64,000 nt of DNA, from assembly GCF_047495875.1 (NCBI RefSeq), contig NC_092470.1, positions 21,902,685-21,966,684 on the forward strand, read 5' to 3'. Position 1 is the stretch's first letter. Each line of letters begins with the position of its first letter. The notes below the pieces were generated by a model, which worked only from the letters and a program-made list of their open reading frames with translations, was not told where the DNA came from and made no database searches. This DNA comes from Pithys albifrons albifrons. Lineage: Eukaryota; Chordata; Aves; Passeriformes; Thamnophilidae. Of this stretch, positions 40,852 to 55,800 are shown in pieces. The position numbers were made by a program, and so were the translations under genes.

Positions 40852-43800
40852 ATGTCGTCCCTGACGACCTCCAGTGAGGGAGAGAACTCCACTCCCAGGT
40901 TTGTTGTTGGTTCCAGAGATGATGAGACAGAATTTCTGGGATCAAATATGAAGACAGACGAAACCGATTTCTTTGAAGATGATGAAGAGGAGGAGTCGGT
41001 AAGGAGGTCCCAGCGTTCTGGGCTGGAGCACCTGTGCAGAATCCCTGGGTCTCAGCTAGATTGTGTGTGGTTCCTTCTGAGGCTGCAGGCAGTTGGAACT
41101 GCAGGGGACAGCTCTGGCTGCGTGGCACAGCTGTGGGACATGGCAGTGGCGTTTCTGACAGGACACATTACCTTGTCATGCTGCCTCAGGAAATCCAGCC
41201 TTTTCGCTTGCTGGTCTGATTCAGGAAGAATAGTGGATTTCTTTGATCTGACACTCCTGTAAACTTTTCCATTTCACCAGGGAATTTTTTGAGGAAAACT
41301 CTGGGAGCTGTGAAAAGGGCAAAGATGTTTCTGTAGAAAGGAAACATTTATTCTTTCTGTAAGCTCCAGGAATATGAGAATGTTTTTCAGCTCCCAGCTG
41401 CTTTTGGTCCCTATTCAGTGTTACATTAAATTTTGCTAAACTGATCTCTGTCTTCCCTCAGCCACCAGAACGGCAAATTGTGGTGGGAATCTGTGCCATG
41501 ACCAAGAAATCCAAATCAAAGCCCATGACACAGATTCTGGAGCGTCTGTGCAAGTTTGAGTACATCACAGTGGTGATCATGGGGGAGGATGTTATTCTGA
41601 ATGAACCAGTGGAGAACTGGCCTTCCTGTGACTGTCTGATATCCTTCCACTCCAAAGGTAACACATCTTCAGCAGGCCTTAGCCTGCCTGAGCTCTGGGC
41701 ATGGGAGCTGCTCTCAGCCTTCCCTCTGTCCCTGCGCTGTATTTCAGGATTCCCCCTGGATAAGGCAGTTGCTTATGCCAAGCTGTGCAAGCCATTTCTG
41801 ATCAACGACCTTGATATGCAATATTATATCCAGGACAGGTGGGTGTCTGAGTCACTAAAGCCCCTTCCCTCTTCCTCTGTCTGATTCTTCTCAGCACGTT
41901 GTGCAAAATTCACCTTCCTAGGCACAAGTAAATGAGTGAGGTGGGAGGAAGGGGTCTTCAGCTGTGGCTTTTTGGGTTGTTTCTCCAAAGCATGGAGGGG
42001 AATAGCTTTTAGGGTAAAATCATTGAGACTTGGCGTGTTTCATTTTCTGGTGCAAATGTCTTGTAAGGAATGGCTGGAAAGTAGGAAGTGGAAGAGTTCT
42101 CACAGAGCAAGGCTGCCCATGACTAAAGCAAAAGGACTAGTCTGTGAGCAGAAGAGCCAAGTGGTAAGATGGAACTCTGGGTCAGAAACTGTGAACAAGA
42201 CCCAGTCAGATTCTGTGGAGGGTGTGTTGGTGAGACACTTGAGGCTTTTTAGTCATCTCTTAGTAGAGGCCACCAGCAGCCACGTGCTTCAACTCATACA
42301 CCCACAGGCTGCTTTGGCTCTGTGTGGGTAGGGCTCCTACAGACCCCAAACCAACCTCCTGCCCTGTCTTTGGGTGGTGAACCTAGTTATGTGGGTGTTG
42401 GCAGGCATCCCAAGGTGTAACTAGTGAAAGACACAGGATGAAAGAAGGTTCTGCTGCCTCTGCCTGGCCTGGGCGCTGGGCAGCTTGGCATGACAGAGCA
42501 TTCTTCAAGAGGGCAGATCTGTGCAGGTGGCGTGTACTGGGTGTGCACATGCTAATTGAGCTAATAATTGAGCATCCATGCTTAGGCCAGGTAGAGATTT
42601 TCTCTAGGGCATCTGTGTCCAGAACAGGACTGAGGCAAACCCCATAGCCTGTAGGTCTCATCCAAAGAGCATGAGCTGAGAAGTATTTGCACTTTGTCTT
42701 GATGCTTTTTTATGTTCATTTGACTTTGTTCTTCGTGAGTAGGAATGAAGTCTTCCCCTTGACATGTCCTGAGGACTTTCTAGACTCTTCTCATGCTGTT
42801 TCTGTCCTCTACAGGCGTGAAGTGTATCGGATCCTTCAAGAAGAGGGAATAGATCTGCCCCGCTATGCTGTGCTCAATCGAGACCCTGACAGACCAGAAG
42901 GTCAGTGTCCAGGCTCTGCTGAAAGGCATTTCCCCAGGCTGTGCTATTTAAGATACCGTGCAGAGAATAGACATTGGTCGTCACCTCGAAGAGGTGTGAC
43001 TCACAAGTCTGTAGGGTTTTCCTTGGATAAAGGTCCCAACAGCAAAACCAGCTGATGGGCCAGGAAGGGGCTGTGCCTCTGCACTAGAGCTCTCTCTCAC
43101 CTTTTCTAACATGCTACTGCTGTGCTCTGTCTTCAGAGTGCAGCTTGGTGGAAGGAGAGGACCACGTGGAGGTAAACGGAACTGTTTTCCCAAAGCCATT
43201 TGTAGAGAAGCCAGTCAGTGCTGAAGACCACAATGTGTATATTTACTACCCAACATCAGCAGGTGGGGGCAGCCAGCGGCTCTTCCGTAAGGTGAGGAGG
43301 GGTCTCCAGAACTGATGTTGAAACCAACAGATCTGTAGGTCTGAGGCCCATGTGCCTTCAGCAAGGAGTGTTGGGACAGGGGAAGAGGAAAGAAAAGTTT
43401 TGTGTTACAGAAGTCTAGACCTTCTTAGAACTTTTTGTTCAACCCCATATACTTGGGAATCTCAGAAGGATATATTTTAGTGGGAGTGTTGACTTCACCT
43501 TCCCCAACCTCTGTGTAACCTGTGTCCCATTTTGAGCTGTCATGGAGCACTGTGGTCCTTTCTGAATTGCATGCTGCTTTTTCCAGATCACTTCCTGGGT
43601 TTATCAAGATGAGTTTTAAAAAAACCTTCTATTCCTGTCCTTTAACGTCATTCCTGCCCTTCTGAGCTTAGTGTACATGCACATGATAAAGGCAGTATTT
43701 ATTCCTAAAGTCCACAGTAATTCTGCCCATACTCACTTCCCCCACTTTGCTAGCAAACAGGTTATATCTGGTGCATCTAATAAAAAGTGTGATGTAACAG

Positions 43801-46800
43801 CTGGAGGTTCTGATAGGCTAATTCTCCACTAATTCCATTAATTCTCTACATGTGGGATGAAACTTCTGCTTTTTGTTCTTCCATCTGAAAAAGGGAGCAT
43901 GGTGCTCTTCACTGAGGTGTTCATTCTGTGCTCTCAGATTGGCAGTCGAAGCAGCGTGTACTCCCCAGAGAGCAGTGTGAGGAAGACAGGCTCCTACATT
44001 TATGAGGAGTTCATGCCTACAGATGGCACTGATGTAAAGGTAAGGGAAAGCCTGGAACAGCTCCTTCCTTCTCCAGGCCTGTGAGAGGTGCAGCCTGGGC
44101 AGTCTGCTTAGTCCTTTGTAGGCTCTGGAGTATGCGTTTAAACAGTGGGGTGCAGACTGTGCAGCTGGGGCCCCAAAGCAGGGAATGGGTGCTCTGTAGG
44201 TCACATCAGGGGAATGTGTGAGATCATCTGATCTCCTCTGTGTCTGCAGCAGAAATACCTTCTTGAAGGTGCAGTCAGCCTCGGTGGCTGTGTCAGGTGT
44301 AAATCTGTCTCTTCCAGGTGTACACTGTTGGGCCAGACTATGCCCATGCAGAGGCTCGCAAATCCCCCGCTTTGGATGGGAAAGTGGAACGGGACAGTGA
44401 AGGGAAGGAAATCCGTTACCCAGTCATGCTCACTGCCATGGAGAAACTTGTTGCCCGTAAAGTTTGTGTAGCCTTCAAGGTCAGATTTGGGCTCCTTTCA
44501 GCCTTGTAGCCTTTTCCACATAATGATGGGTATCTTTGCTGCACCACTTCTTATTTCTGCTTGTCAGTCTGGTCCAAAATGGTTGGATTTGGAAGGAAGA
44601 GCAGCAGATTCAGGAGCTGCTCTGTTTTAGGCCACTAGAGCTCTGGGAGGTTCTGGGTCAGCTTCATCTGGTGGCTCATGAGTTGGGCGTTTGGTACAGT
44701 GATGGGGGGCATGTAAAGGTGGGTCTGAAGGGCCTGGTCCTGCTGGCTGTGTCCTGTGTTCACACTTGTTGGAGGCTCATGAGGTGAGCATGGAGTGGAG
44801 GATGGCTGCAGCACCAATGAGGCTGAACTGGGCAGCATTGCCTGGGTCTGTGTGTGCCCCATTGGCAGGGCAGCTGCTGTCTCAGTGGTCCCTCACTGTG
44901 TGCCCAAGTTCTGTGTCCTCTGTTTCTGCAGCAAACCGTGTGCGGGTTCGACCTCCTGCGGGCCAATGGCCACTCTTTTGTTTGTGATGTGAATGGCTTC
45001 AGCTTTGTGAAGAACTCCATGAAATATTATGATGACTGTGCCAAAATCCTTGGGTATGTACAATTTGAATTTTGATAAGAGGATAAGGTAACTCACAGCA
45101 AAGTAAAATGAAGATGGAGTCCTGGTCAGTATGTTGGAGAAATCTGCCAGTGGTTCATTTGGGCCATTTGATTAGCAGGTGAAAGCTTGGCTCTGGGAGA
45201 AATGGGTTAATTACATATGGCCCTTGGGGTTCATTGCATGTTAAGCCCAGTTGTAGTATTGGTGATGTGAGGGAAACTGGTGCCCCTTTGGGGTGCCCTA
45301 ATTAGCTCATACTGTGGTAGGTGTTTCTCCAAGGAAAGTGAGGGGAAGTTTTGTGGCTCTCTTCAAGTCTTTCAGCTGAGCTGCTAAGGAGGAGGCATAG
45401 AACCAAGGGAATGGAATTTCTTGTGAATGTTGTATTCTGATTTCTTCCAGAAATATAATCATGCGGGAATTGGCTCCCCAGTTTCATATCCCCTGGTCCA
45501 TACCAACAGAGGCAGAAGACATTCCCATTGTCCCCACAACTTCAGGCACTATGTGAGTACCTTCTGATAAGAATGCCAGTGATGGGTACATGAGAGGCAA
45601 AAGTGCAAGCCCTGTCCAAGAGCACACCACTGGCAGCACGGCATCCTCCAGCTGCTGTGCTTCTTGCAAAGCCTGTAATGCCTGTGGAAAGGCTTAGCCA
45701 TGCACATGGAAGGTGTGGCTAGTGGGAGAGTAGTTCTAGGCTTGCCAAATGCAGACAAGCAGTCATTGAAGAAATTACAGAAACTGCTGACATGGCTTTT
45801 AGAGGATCCAAATTCTTGATCAGGACAGGAAAGAGATCAGGGAATTGCTGTAGCTGGCTGCTCCTTGGAGAAAGTGTGTGTTGAGCTGCCAGTGAAAGGA
45901 CTGGAAACAATTAGCTGAAATATTCTGGTTACCCATACACACTAGGGGGCCCCTCATTTCATACCTTTTGGCTTACTAGTTTTCCACCACATAAGGCTAA
46001 AAGACCAAAGACAAAAGTTTCTTTGTGATTGTCAGCATACTTGTACACTGGTATGAAAACAGATGACCTGGTAGTGTCTACAGAGCTTTGACTGCTTCTG
46101 CAGCCTTGGCACTTGTGCGTGATTTAATCGGAGAGAGTTTCTGCTCCTGATGAGGAAAGCAACTGTCAGAAGAATGGCACTGAAAGACAAATGGGAAGCT
46201 ACTCCCTGGTGGCAATTCTGGAGTGTAGGGGCACATTTGTCAGGTGTATCTTATACTTCCCCAGGATGGAGCTTCGCTGTGTTATTGCAGTCATCCGGCA
46301 CGGAGATCGCACCCCGAAGCAGAAAATGAAGATGGAAGTGAAACATGCCCGGTAAGAGCCAAGGCAAGAAGGTGCTCTGCTGCTGGGAAGGGAGGAGGGC
46401 CCATTCTCTGAACCAAGAGCAGAATCAGAGGGCCGAGTGCATGGGAGGCACTTCTTTTTTCTGGCTCCATCCAAGCAAATGCTTTTGTCCCAGTTGAGAG
46501 AGCCCCCTTTCCCCCTGAGGATCCTGGCACCTTCTGTGTGAACACTGGAAGGGAGAGTGAAGGTGTGCTAGGTACTGTAAAAGGAAGTGCCCCACTAAAT
46601 GGGAAGCTAGTGGCTGCTTCCTAGTCCTATATTGAAAACCACTTGCTTTTTCAGAAGTTCTGAAGCACACGGAGGAGCCTGCAGGCTGCTTGTTCTCCCC
46701 GAAGGACAGAGTGAATGCCTATGTAGGGATGACACTCCTTGTATCACTGAAACAGCAGAAAATAAATGGCATTCTTTGTTGTCTTTTCAGGTTCTTTGAA

Positions 46801-49800
46801 TTATTTGAGAAATATGATGGTTACAAGACAGGGAAGTTGAAGCTGAAGAAACCAGAGCAGCTGCAGGTGAGGAAGTCCATTCTGAGGTTACTATGTGGGA
46901 CATGCAGGTAATAGAGATTCTAGTGCAAGGCAGTTCTTTGGATGGGTGAGAACCCTCAAAAAGGCAACAGTTTGTCACACAGATGCTCCCTGTCTCATTC
47001 CGCACCCTGTGCACACTCAGCTCGGTGACGGCAGGAGAGCAGAGCGGAAACTTGTGGCTGATGTGCACACTGTAGGATGGGGATGACTTGATGCAGCTTT
47101 ACCATCTGCTGTGATTGTCTCTGGTGGCAGCTGGGAGTGGGGGAGTTGGAGGTACCTGTTCCATTCTCAAAGGGACTGGAGCACAGGGTGGGAATTAAGC
47201 AAACTTTAGTGTGAAAGTTTGTCCTGCCTGAGCTGTGTCTTATGAAATTACACGTTTCTGAGGAGTGTCTGTGGACCTGCTGCTAGGTAGAGCTGTCAGG
47301 AATCCTCACAGGAGCACAGTGGTGATTCTGAGGCAGAATTGCTGTCTGCTTTCCAACAGGAAGTGCTGGACATTGCGCGGCAGCTTGTGGTGGAGCTGGG
47401 AACCCACAGTGACTGTGAAATTGAGGAGAGGAAATCCAAACTGGAGCAACTGAAGAGCGTCTTGGAGATGTAAGAGTTCCTATCTTGGGGCACCATGGGT
47501 TTGCCTCAGAGCATGTGATACAGAAACAAGCTGTGCTGCTGGTGGCCTGGCCAGCTGGTACCCAGAGACTGGGGTCTTCTCTGTCCCCTGTCAGGAGCTG
47601 TACAAAAGGTACAAAAGGTACCATGATCCTAACCTTTTCTTCTTGACATCAAAACCTCTGCTGGTTCTTGTCCCAACTGTGTCTGGTGTTTGGCTAAACA
47701 GCTTGAGACAAAATTGAGCTTTCTTTGCTGCAGGAGAGGAATTGGAGTCTTGTAGGGACCATGTTGATATGAAGCATTTTGATAAATTTGGAATAAATCT
47801 TGTTTTAAATAAGGTTGTCCTGGTGCCAAAAGCTTAACAAAAAAAGCTCAGAAAACATGAAAAGATATTTGTGTCCTCTCAGGTTCTGTACAGTCAAAAT
47901 AGAAGACAATATGGTGGTGTTGGCATCTTAGAAACAAAAGCAGTGTTTCTCTCAGGACTGCAGCTCACTGTGGCACACACAGTTAGTGTCCGTGTTCAGG
48001 CTGTGTCTCTGGAGCACAGAGGAGATTTTTTTGCTGTGATTCCCTCCCCTGCTCTTTGTGTTCACTGGAGATGTAGTTATCTTCAAAGCATCTGGCAGAG
48101 GGTTTTTTATTTGTGATCTCATTAATTCCCTTGTTAAAGATGTAGGTAGAGATTAAAGCCTTAGTGAGGAATGAGAGCTCAGAGTATTTTCTGTCGAAGA
48201 GCAAGTGGAAAGATCTTTGAATTTCATTTTAGGGAGTTATTTGGCTTTTCTCGGGGGGTGTGCTGGGTCACAGGGATATGGCAAAAATCTTCACGTTCTG
48301 TGACAATGGGCATTGCAGCAGAAAGCCTCTTGCCTGTGCTGTACTTTTGCTATGTGCTGCCTGGGGACATTTGGGCTAAAGCTGATTGGAATTGACTTGT
48401 TTCAGGTTTTTTTCCCCCTCCCTTGTGACAGGTATGGACATTTTTCTGGCATTAACCGTAAGGTTCAGTTGACCTACCTGCCTCATGGACATCCTAAAGC
48501 TGCAAGTGAAGATGAAGGTAAAGAAATCTGATGTTGCTACCCTGATCTTCAAGGCTGCAGTTCAGGTGTGCATGCAGCTACCCTACTTGTATAGGCCTCT
48601 GGACATGCAAGCAGAATCGGTGCCCCATGTCTTATCTTTGTTCACATCATAGGGGAGGCTGGAGTGATGTGTAATATGGTTACCAGTATGCCCTGGTTGC
48701 TGCCACAGGGCTTGTGCTTCTAATTTTGTGAATGTCACCCTATACCTTCAAAATGTAGTGACCAAATTTCCTACTTGCTGGTTTTGTTCCTGGGGGTTTT
48801 GCGTCAGGCATGTGTTGTGAACACTGTGCGAGGTGCTGATGACAACCTCTTCTTCCTCCCCTCCTCTCCTTCTGCAAGCTCAGCCATGAGATCTGATGTA
48901 GTGAGTACCTGTTTGTCTCCTAGAAGCTCGCCGAGAGTCCTCCCCCTCCCTTCTCCTGGTTCTTAAGTGGGGTGGAGAGCTGACCCCGACAGGAAGAGTC
49001 CAGGCAGAGGAGCTGGGGCGAGCCTTTCGCTGCATGTACCCTGGAGGCCAAGGTGAGCTTTGTCGAGGTACCTCTGGTCCTGCCCTGTGGCTGCCAGGCT
49101 GCCAAACCCAGGTGAGGGTTGCTCAGGCACCTGTGACTGTGTAGCCTCTGGGACTAGTGTTTGTTCTTTTGAGTTGACATGGCAGGAATAAATAATTTAG
49201 GTTGGTTTTGTGCCCAAAGATGTGTAAGCTGTCCAGAGAGGTCTGCTGCAGTGGTTGAACTTCAGTGTGTCTTGAAGCACAACAGCTTTCTTTAAATAAT
49301 GTGCCAGGATTCAAAAAAGAGAGGCCGTTCTAATAAAATACATTCTGACATGGCAAATATGATTCAAAATGTATGGATCATTAAAAAGGAATTTAGGTCA
49401 GATGTAAAGAATGGAGGAAATCTCTTGGAACACAGATAATCCTGCCCTGAGACAGGAGAATAGTAAGTTAACTTCTCCATGTTTTTTCCACCATAATTCT
49501 GTGACACTGAAAAGCATCTAGTATGCACATAAATCAACAAAAGCTGAAAAGGCAAAAAACCAGACTGAAGACAGCCTTTGAGTCAGGAGTAATACACTGC
49601 TACTGGATTGGTCCAGTGAGCCCATACAGGATACTGCTTGTCTTTGACTTATATGTTTAATTAATTCAATTTAATTAATTACATCTCAGATTAATTAAGC
49701 AAATCTAAATTGCATTGGAGAAGATTTCCTCCTAGAATAAGGAAGAGTTTGTTACCCTTAGTGGAAAAGGAGCAGGTCAGGGAACACTTAAGCAAGCTGG

Positions 49801-52800
49801 ACATGTGTGAGCCCAAGGGCCCTGATGGGCTGCACCCACAGTGCTGAGGGAGTGGACAGGGGTCCCTGCAAGGCCACTCGATGCTCTGTGTGGAAGGTGC
49901 CTGAGGACTGGAGGAGGGGAAATGTCACTTTTAGCTTAAAAAATGATAAGAAAGGAGGGCCCAGGGAGCTGCAGCCAGATCAGCCTCAGCATGGTCTTCA
50001 GGATGGTAATGGAGCAGCTAATCTGGGTGATCATTCCTGGGCATGAAGGACAGTGACTGTGAGTAGGCAGCATGGATTCACAAAAAGAAGTCATGCTTAA
50101 TTGACCTGATAACCTTCTACAGGGAAGTGACAGCCTTGTTTAGATAAGGACCATTCTGAACCACAGCTTTGAATACTTCTGCTCCATGTGGTCATTCATG
50201 GAGACAGAGAGTGCTGTGTTCTTGAGTAGCATTTGGTGCCTGGCAGCTTTGTTAAGACATTTCGTCTGACTTCTGGCTAGTGCCTGTCCTTGTCTGTCTA
50301 GGTGTTTATCTAAGTTGTGAGCTCAGAACTGGGAGCAGTGTTCCCAGTGTACCCTGTCTTGTCATGCAGTGTGGCTGGGTACTGTGCAGAATCGCCCTGA
50401 TGCGAGGCGGCAGCAGCAAATAGTCACCAGTAGTCACTGTCTTTGGAGGTCAGACTTGAGAGCTGCATGAATTGCTTTCCTCTGTTATTGACCTGACTCC
50501 TGTGGCTGACTCAGCCATTGGAAATAAACTGGCAATTCATACCATGAGGTAATTGTAGCTGTACAAGATCTGTTTTGGAAACTGTTCCCTGCTGAACAGC
50601 CCTTCCTGCAGCTCTGGTGGCAGCAGAACCTGCTCGTATATAGAAAACAAGCAGAAGAAAGTGATTTTATTTTTTTGTGTGTGTTTTTATTTTGCACTGG
50701 GGTATTCAAGCTAGCAAAACTACACAGACTGTGTAGAGGGATTTGCTGCAGAATTTGAGCAGCATCAGACTTGACTCACTTTTTCCCTCAAAATGGGTTT
50801 TCCCAAATTAAGCAAAGCCTTCATTACATTTCTAGTCCTCGTGTATATCTGTCTATTTTGAAGCAGCCTAAGTGCATATGAAAGTGATTTTATTCTCTAG
50901 GTAAGTTTGTTGCTACAATAAAGTTTGTTGTCTAAACCAGTGTATTCAGTGGATAGTTTTGCAAGTGTCAGAATATGAATTTTGAGTTGTCCTCTGTTCC
51001 AGGTGATTATGCTGGTTTCCCTGGCTGTGGCTTGCTCAGGCTGCACAGCACCTATCGCCATGATCTCAAGATCTATGCCTCAGATGAGGGGCGAGTTCAG
51101 ATGACAGCAGCAGCTTTTGCAAAGGTTCTCCCTCTCTTTTGGGCATTTGTTTGTTCTGCTACATTAGTCTTAAAATATGTCATTTCTAAAGGAAAACCTC
51201 TGGTGATGAGGAAGGAGCTGTCCTAGAATCTTCCTCCTCTCTGTTGGATGGACTGGGCTACACTGTGCTAATAGCAGGTGTATGGGGCAGGACTGAACAT
51301 CTGGTGCAGCTGCACACATCTGTCACCTTTTGTGTCCTGTCCAGGACAGGACTCTCACTGGAGCAGGTGTTATACGTGAAGTATTGCTGGTGTTTGGTGC
51401 TAGAGCACACCAGACCTGTTACTGAGCGTTAATTGCCTATGGAATGAGTGTTTCTGGGATGACTGCCCATCCAGAGGGGTTATTCCTTGCCTGATGGATT
51501 TAAAAGGGAAGTGAGATATCTGGTGCAGTATGTGGTGGGGAAGAAGACAGGTTCATCTGCAGCTAAAGCTTGAGCCAAGGGGAATCCTGTGGTGCCCTTA
51601 GCTGGTCTTCAGAGCCTTTGCTGTATCAGCATTTTCAAGCAAAATGAGATGGCTGCTCAACAATTGCCTGGATAAATCTGGGGTTGCTGCAGGCAGAGCT
51701 GTCTGTTCCTTTAACAGCTCTAGCAGCATGCCAGAGTCACCGCTGACAGGAGGGACTGTTCCTGTAAAAATGCTCTTCAAGGACTGTTGGGATTTCACTC
51801 AATTTGGCTGAATTTTGGCCATGAAACTACCAGAAATGTTTGTTACTTGGGTTGCACAGAGCTGAAATTTTGTTCTGTGTGGCTTTAGGGTCTGCTGGCC
51901 CTGGAAGGAGAGCTCACCCCCATCCTGGTGCAAATGGTGAAAAGTGCCAACATGAATGGTCTGCTGGACAGTGACAGTGACTCCCTTAGCAGCTGTCAGC
52001 ACAGGGTGAAGGCACGACTGCATGAAATCATGCAGAAGGATGCTCAGTTCTGTGAAGAGGATTATGAAAAGGTAAAGCATCTGTGTGGCTTCATTGCTTC
52101 CTGTACTTGGAAGCATTGCTGCAGTGGTTTAATATTAAGCCTGTGGTATGTGAACCATTGAGATTAGTTCTGGTCAGAATTACAGGATATGCACAGAAGT
52201 GGGCAGTGCCCTTCTTCAAGTGACAGTCCTCAGTGTTGCTCTGCTAACCCCCCTTCAAGATTCATCCTGGTGCTGCCTTCTCTCTTTAGAAGTCCCAGTG
52301 CATTTTGTTTTTGTGAGTGTGCTAAAAGAGCTCTTGCAGTTTCCCACATGCTGCCCAGAGCAATCCCAGCTGCTGTGGGCAGGGAGTCTGCCTCATTGGA
52401 TTCTAGATCCATACTCTGTGCATATGTGGACAGACCTTTTGGATACAAATCCTTGTGTGTCCTGTCAGGGTCTGGTAACTGCAGAGTACAGAGTTAGGGC
52501 TGCATCCAGCACTGCAGATGTGAAAGTGCTATAGCTGTTTCTCCAGCAAGTCCCCAAAATCCTGTTTTTCTCAGACTCTGAGATGTGATTGCTGGACCAA
52601 AATCCATTAAGGAACATATTTATCATCTCAGAGAACTACTTAAAATGTCTTTGAAGCCCTTCTGCTCAAGCACAGAAGCAAAGTGTGACAAGAGTGGATC
52701 TTGTAAGTGGAGGGAGGTCCAGTCTAATGGGAGCAGGTTTTTGCACTCTCTGAGTTTGGTCCTGAGGAAGTTTTTAACACATGCCTGACTACTCCTAGGA

Positions 52801-55800
52801 AAAGGCCAGCTTACTGTGTTCAGCTGGGATCACAGCTTTTCTTCTGAGTCAGAAAGCAGTACAGCTGCAAAAGGCAGATATTTTGTATTTCCAGCTTGTA
52901 CAGACACTAACTAATCTTTGCTGGAATCTTCTTTCAGCTAGCACCAACAGGCAGTGCTTCTCTGCTCAACTCCATGACTTTTATCCAGAACCCGGTTGAG
53001 GTCTGTAACCAGGTGTTCACCCTGATTGAGAATCTCACCTCCCAGATACGAAAACGTCTGGAAGACCCAAAATCTGCAGGTGAGCATCAGAACTGGAAAG
53101 GGTCTGGAACAGGTTAATTTATTGTTTCATCTTCAGAACTCTCAAATGCCACTAGCACTTATGTTTGTCTGTAGCAAAGAAGTCTGAAGTGAAATTCTCT
53201 ACATTCAATTAATGTGGAAGGCTCCTGTTCTGCTTTTCAGCTACTGTTAAAGGGAGCTGTAATGTAAAGGAAATGATATGTGCCTCCTGGTTTAGAGTGA
53301 AAGTAAACAGCAGCAGTATAACCTGAAGGGGTGTGCCTGTTTTTTTCAGGCATTTCCTGGAGACTGTAAACAGCAAGTTTTTCAGTCACAATTTACTATC
53401 TCTAAGAACTTTCCTAATAACGGTGAAGAAGTTTTAAAAAGGCATTTTGGGGACATTCCATGGGATTTATGGCAAACCTAAGGAAACAGGCAAACAGTTT
53501 CCCTTTTCTCAAGTATTTCAGCAGTAGCTTGTTGCTGCAGGTTAAAACTCTGGGCAACAGGTCCAGCAGTTTCTTCAGACTAGGACTCCTGTGGGTGGCA
53601 CAATAATCAGAGCCCTTCTGTGCTGGGAGAAGTCTGTCATAGCTGTCACTTAAATGTCTGCAGCAGTAATCAGTACTCTGTAGTAATCAGTAACCTGTAG
53701 TTCTGGGATGTCAGTGTGGTTTAGTGTTCCCTGCTGTTTAGACCTGCAGCTGTACCACAGTGAGACTTTGGAACTGATGCTGCAGCGATGGACTAAGCTG
53801 GAGCGAGATTTCCGCATGAAGAACGGACGTTACGACATCAGCAAGATCCCCGATATCTACGACTGCATCAAGTATGATGTACAGCACAACTGTGCGCTCA
53901 AACTGGAAGGCACAGCTGAACTCTTCAAGCTCTCCAAAGCCCTGGCAGATGTAATCATACCTCAGGTAGAGCCTGTGTGACAGTGCCTGTGGCACCAATT
54001 TCTCATCCTTTCCTTGTGTGTTTTGTCTCAGTTCTCTTGCACAATAACTCCCAAGGCAGCGTTTCGCAGTGAGTGTTTCTCAGATCTATCTTAGTGTTTG
54101 TATAAAGCCAAAACTATTTATGACTTAAAATGTGGCAGGGCTGGGCTTGTGGTCCAGGATTCTGTCAGGGTCAGAGTAATGAGCAGCTGACACAGCAGCT
54201 TTTCCATGTTCATTGTAGTGTGTCACACCACAACTCTGAGCTGCGTGTGCACTGCAGCAACATCCCATCCTCCCCATGCAAGGTCATAAAGGGGAAAGGA
54301 GGTTTCTGTGTTAAAGTTCTGGCAAGTTTGTCATTCTTGTCAAACCCAGGACTTACTCAGTTTGCAAAGCTGACTTGGTTCTTACAAAGTTTCATTTATA
54401 TGGGATGAGCTTCTGTCAACAAGGTCCAGCTGCACTTATGCCCCTGTAGAGCAGAAGTGGTCTTCTAAACATTTTCAGTGTTGCTGATGAGATGCAGTTT
54501 TCAGCACAGCACTGCACGTTTTCTCTTTGCCAATAGCAGTTGTTGCTTTAATGGTCACGCTAGGTCAGGGTATAAGTTTGCATGTCATAGATTGGAGGTT
54601 TGTTCATGGTACCCACACCTCTCCACTTTTGGGGGAATACTGGACGGTCATGTCCAGGCATAACTGGGGTTCTTGGAAGAGTCTCTGTCCTCTGTTACCC
54701 TCTGCAATATGTGGAAAATAAAAAGTAAGAGGTGCTGAGTGACACCTCTCTTCCTGTCCTTGCTTAGTCAGTGGTGCTGCAAACAGGACTGTTGAAGTCA
54801 AGCTGCCTTTCCTGTGAGGACGGGGCAAAAAACCAGGGCTCAGGGTATCTGTTGTTTTGTTCTTGCAGGAGTATGGGATTAATAAGGAGGAGAAACTGGA
54901 GATTGCTATTGGCTTTTGTCTTCCTCTGATTAAAAAGATCCAGTTGGACCTACAGAGAACCCATGAAGATGAGTCTGTCAACAAATTACATCCCTTGTAA
55001 GGCTTGTGGTGCATGCTGCTGGTGGTGGGGAGGGCAGTTATGGAGCAGTGGGTAGTTCTCTTGCCAGAAGAGTGTACTGATGTGGAAGGAGGTACTGAGC
55101 ATACACTGAAGGACCTTCCAAGAGGATGGCACATTGGTGCTCCTAGAACTAGAAGAGAAATGGAAAAGGCACATTGAGACTGCCCACCAGGAACACAAGT
55201 GCCACAGAAGCTTCTACCCATTGTAGCTGAATGGTGGTGCCTCATCCTTTTCCTTGCACGGGACAAGTGTAGTGTGATGAGCCACTGTTATACTGTGTGT
55301 CTCCATTAGGATTCCATGAAACGTGCTGCTCCTCTGCTCAGTGCTCCTAGTGTTTGTCCTGTCCTGCTGCCTTTGCCATTGCCCAGTGTGGGGTTATCTC
55401 ACTCCATTAAGTATATAGAAGTGCTGCTGGGTGATAGATGGCAATTGGTTGGCAGACTGAGTAACTCTGGGCTGATTTTGGTTTAGGTACTCAAGAGGAG
55501 TCCTGTCACCTGGTCGCCATGTCCGGACACGGCTGTACTTCACTAGTGAGAGCCACGTGCACTCCCTGCTCAGTATCTTCCGCTATGGGGGGCTCCTGGA
55601 TGTAAGTGTCCCAGCAATGCTCACAGAGTAAGCCTCCCTGCTTTTTTCCAGTGGCCTTTTCCAAGGTAGACAGTGTATATTTGTAGGTTGCCCCTTGAGG
55701 CAGCTCTCCCAGAAGTGCTGTGCATCAGTGGCCTCTGGCCAGCACCATCACTGCTGTGTTTGCATGCTGCAGCTTCCTGCCTTTCCACACAGAGGAGCCT

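Noticed and set aside
48876..48906. Possible extra PPIP5K1 micro-exon before 48924
   Set aside because: There is an AG and a GTGAGT nearby, but 48517 joins 48924 in phase and matches the human exon order without it.
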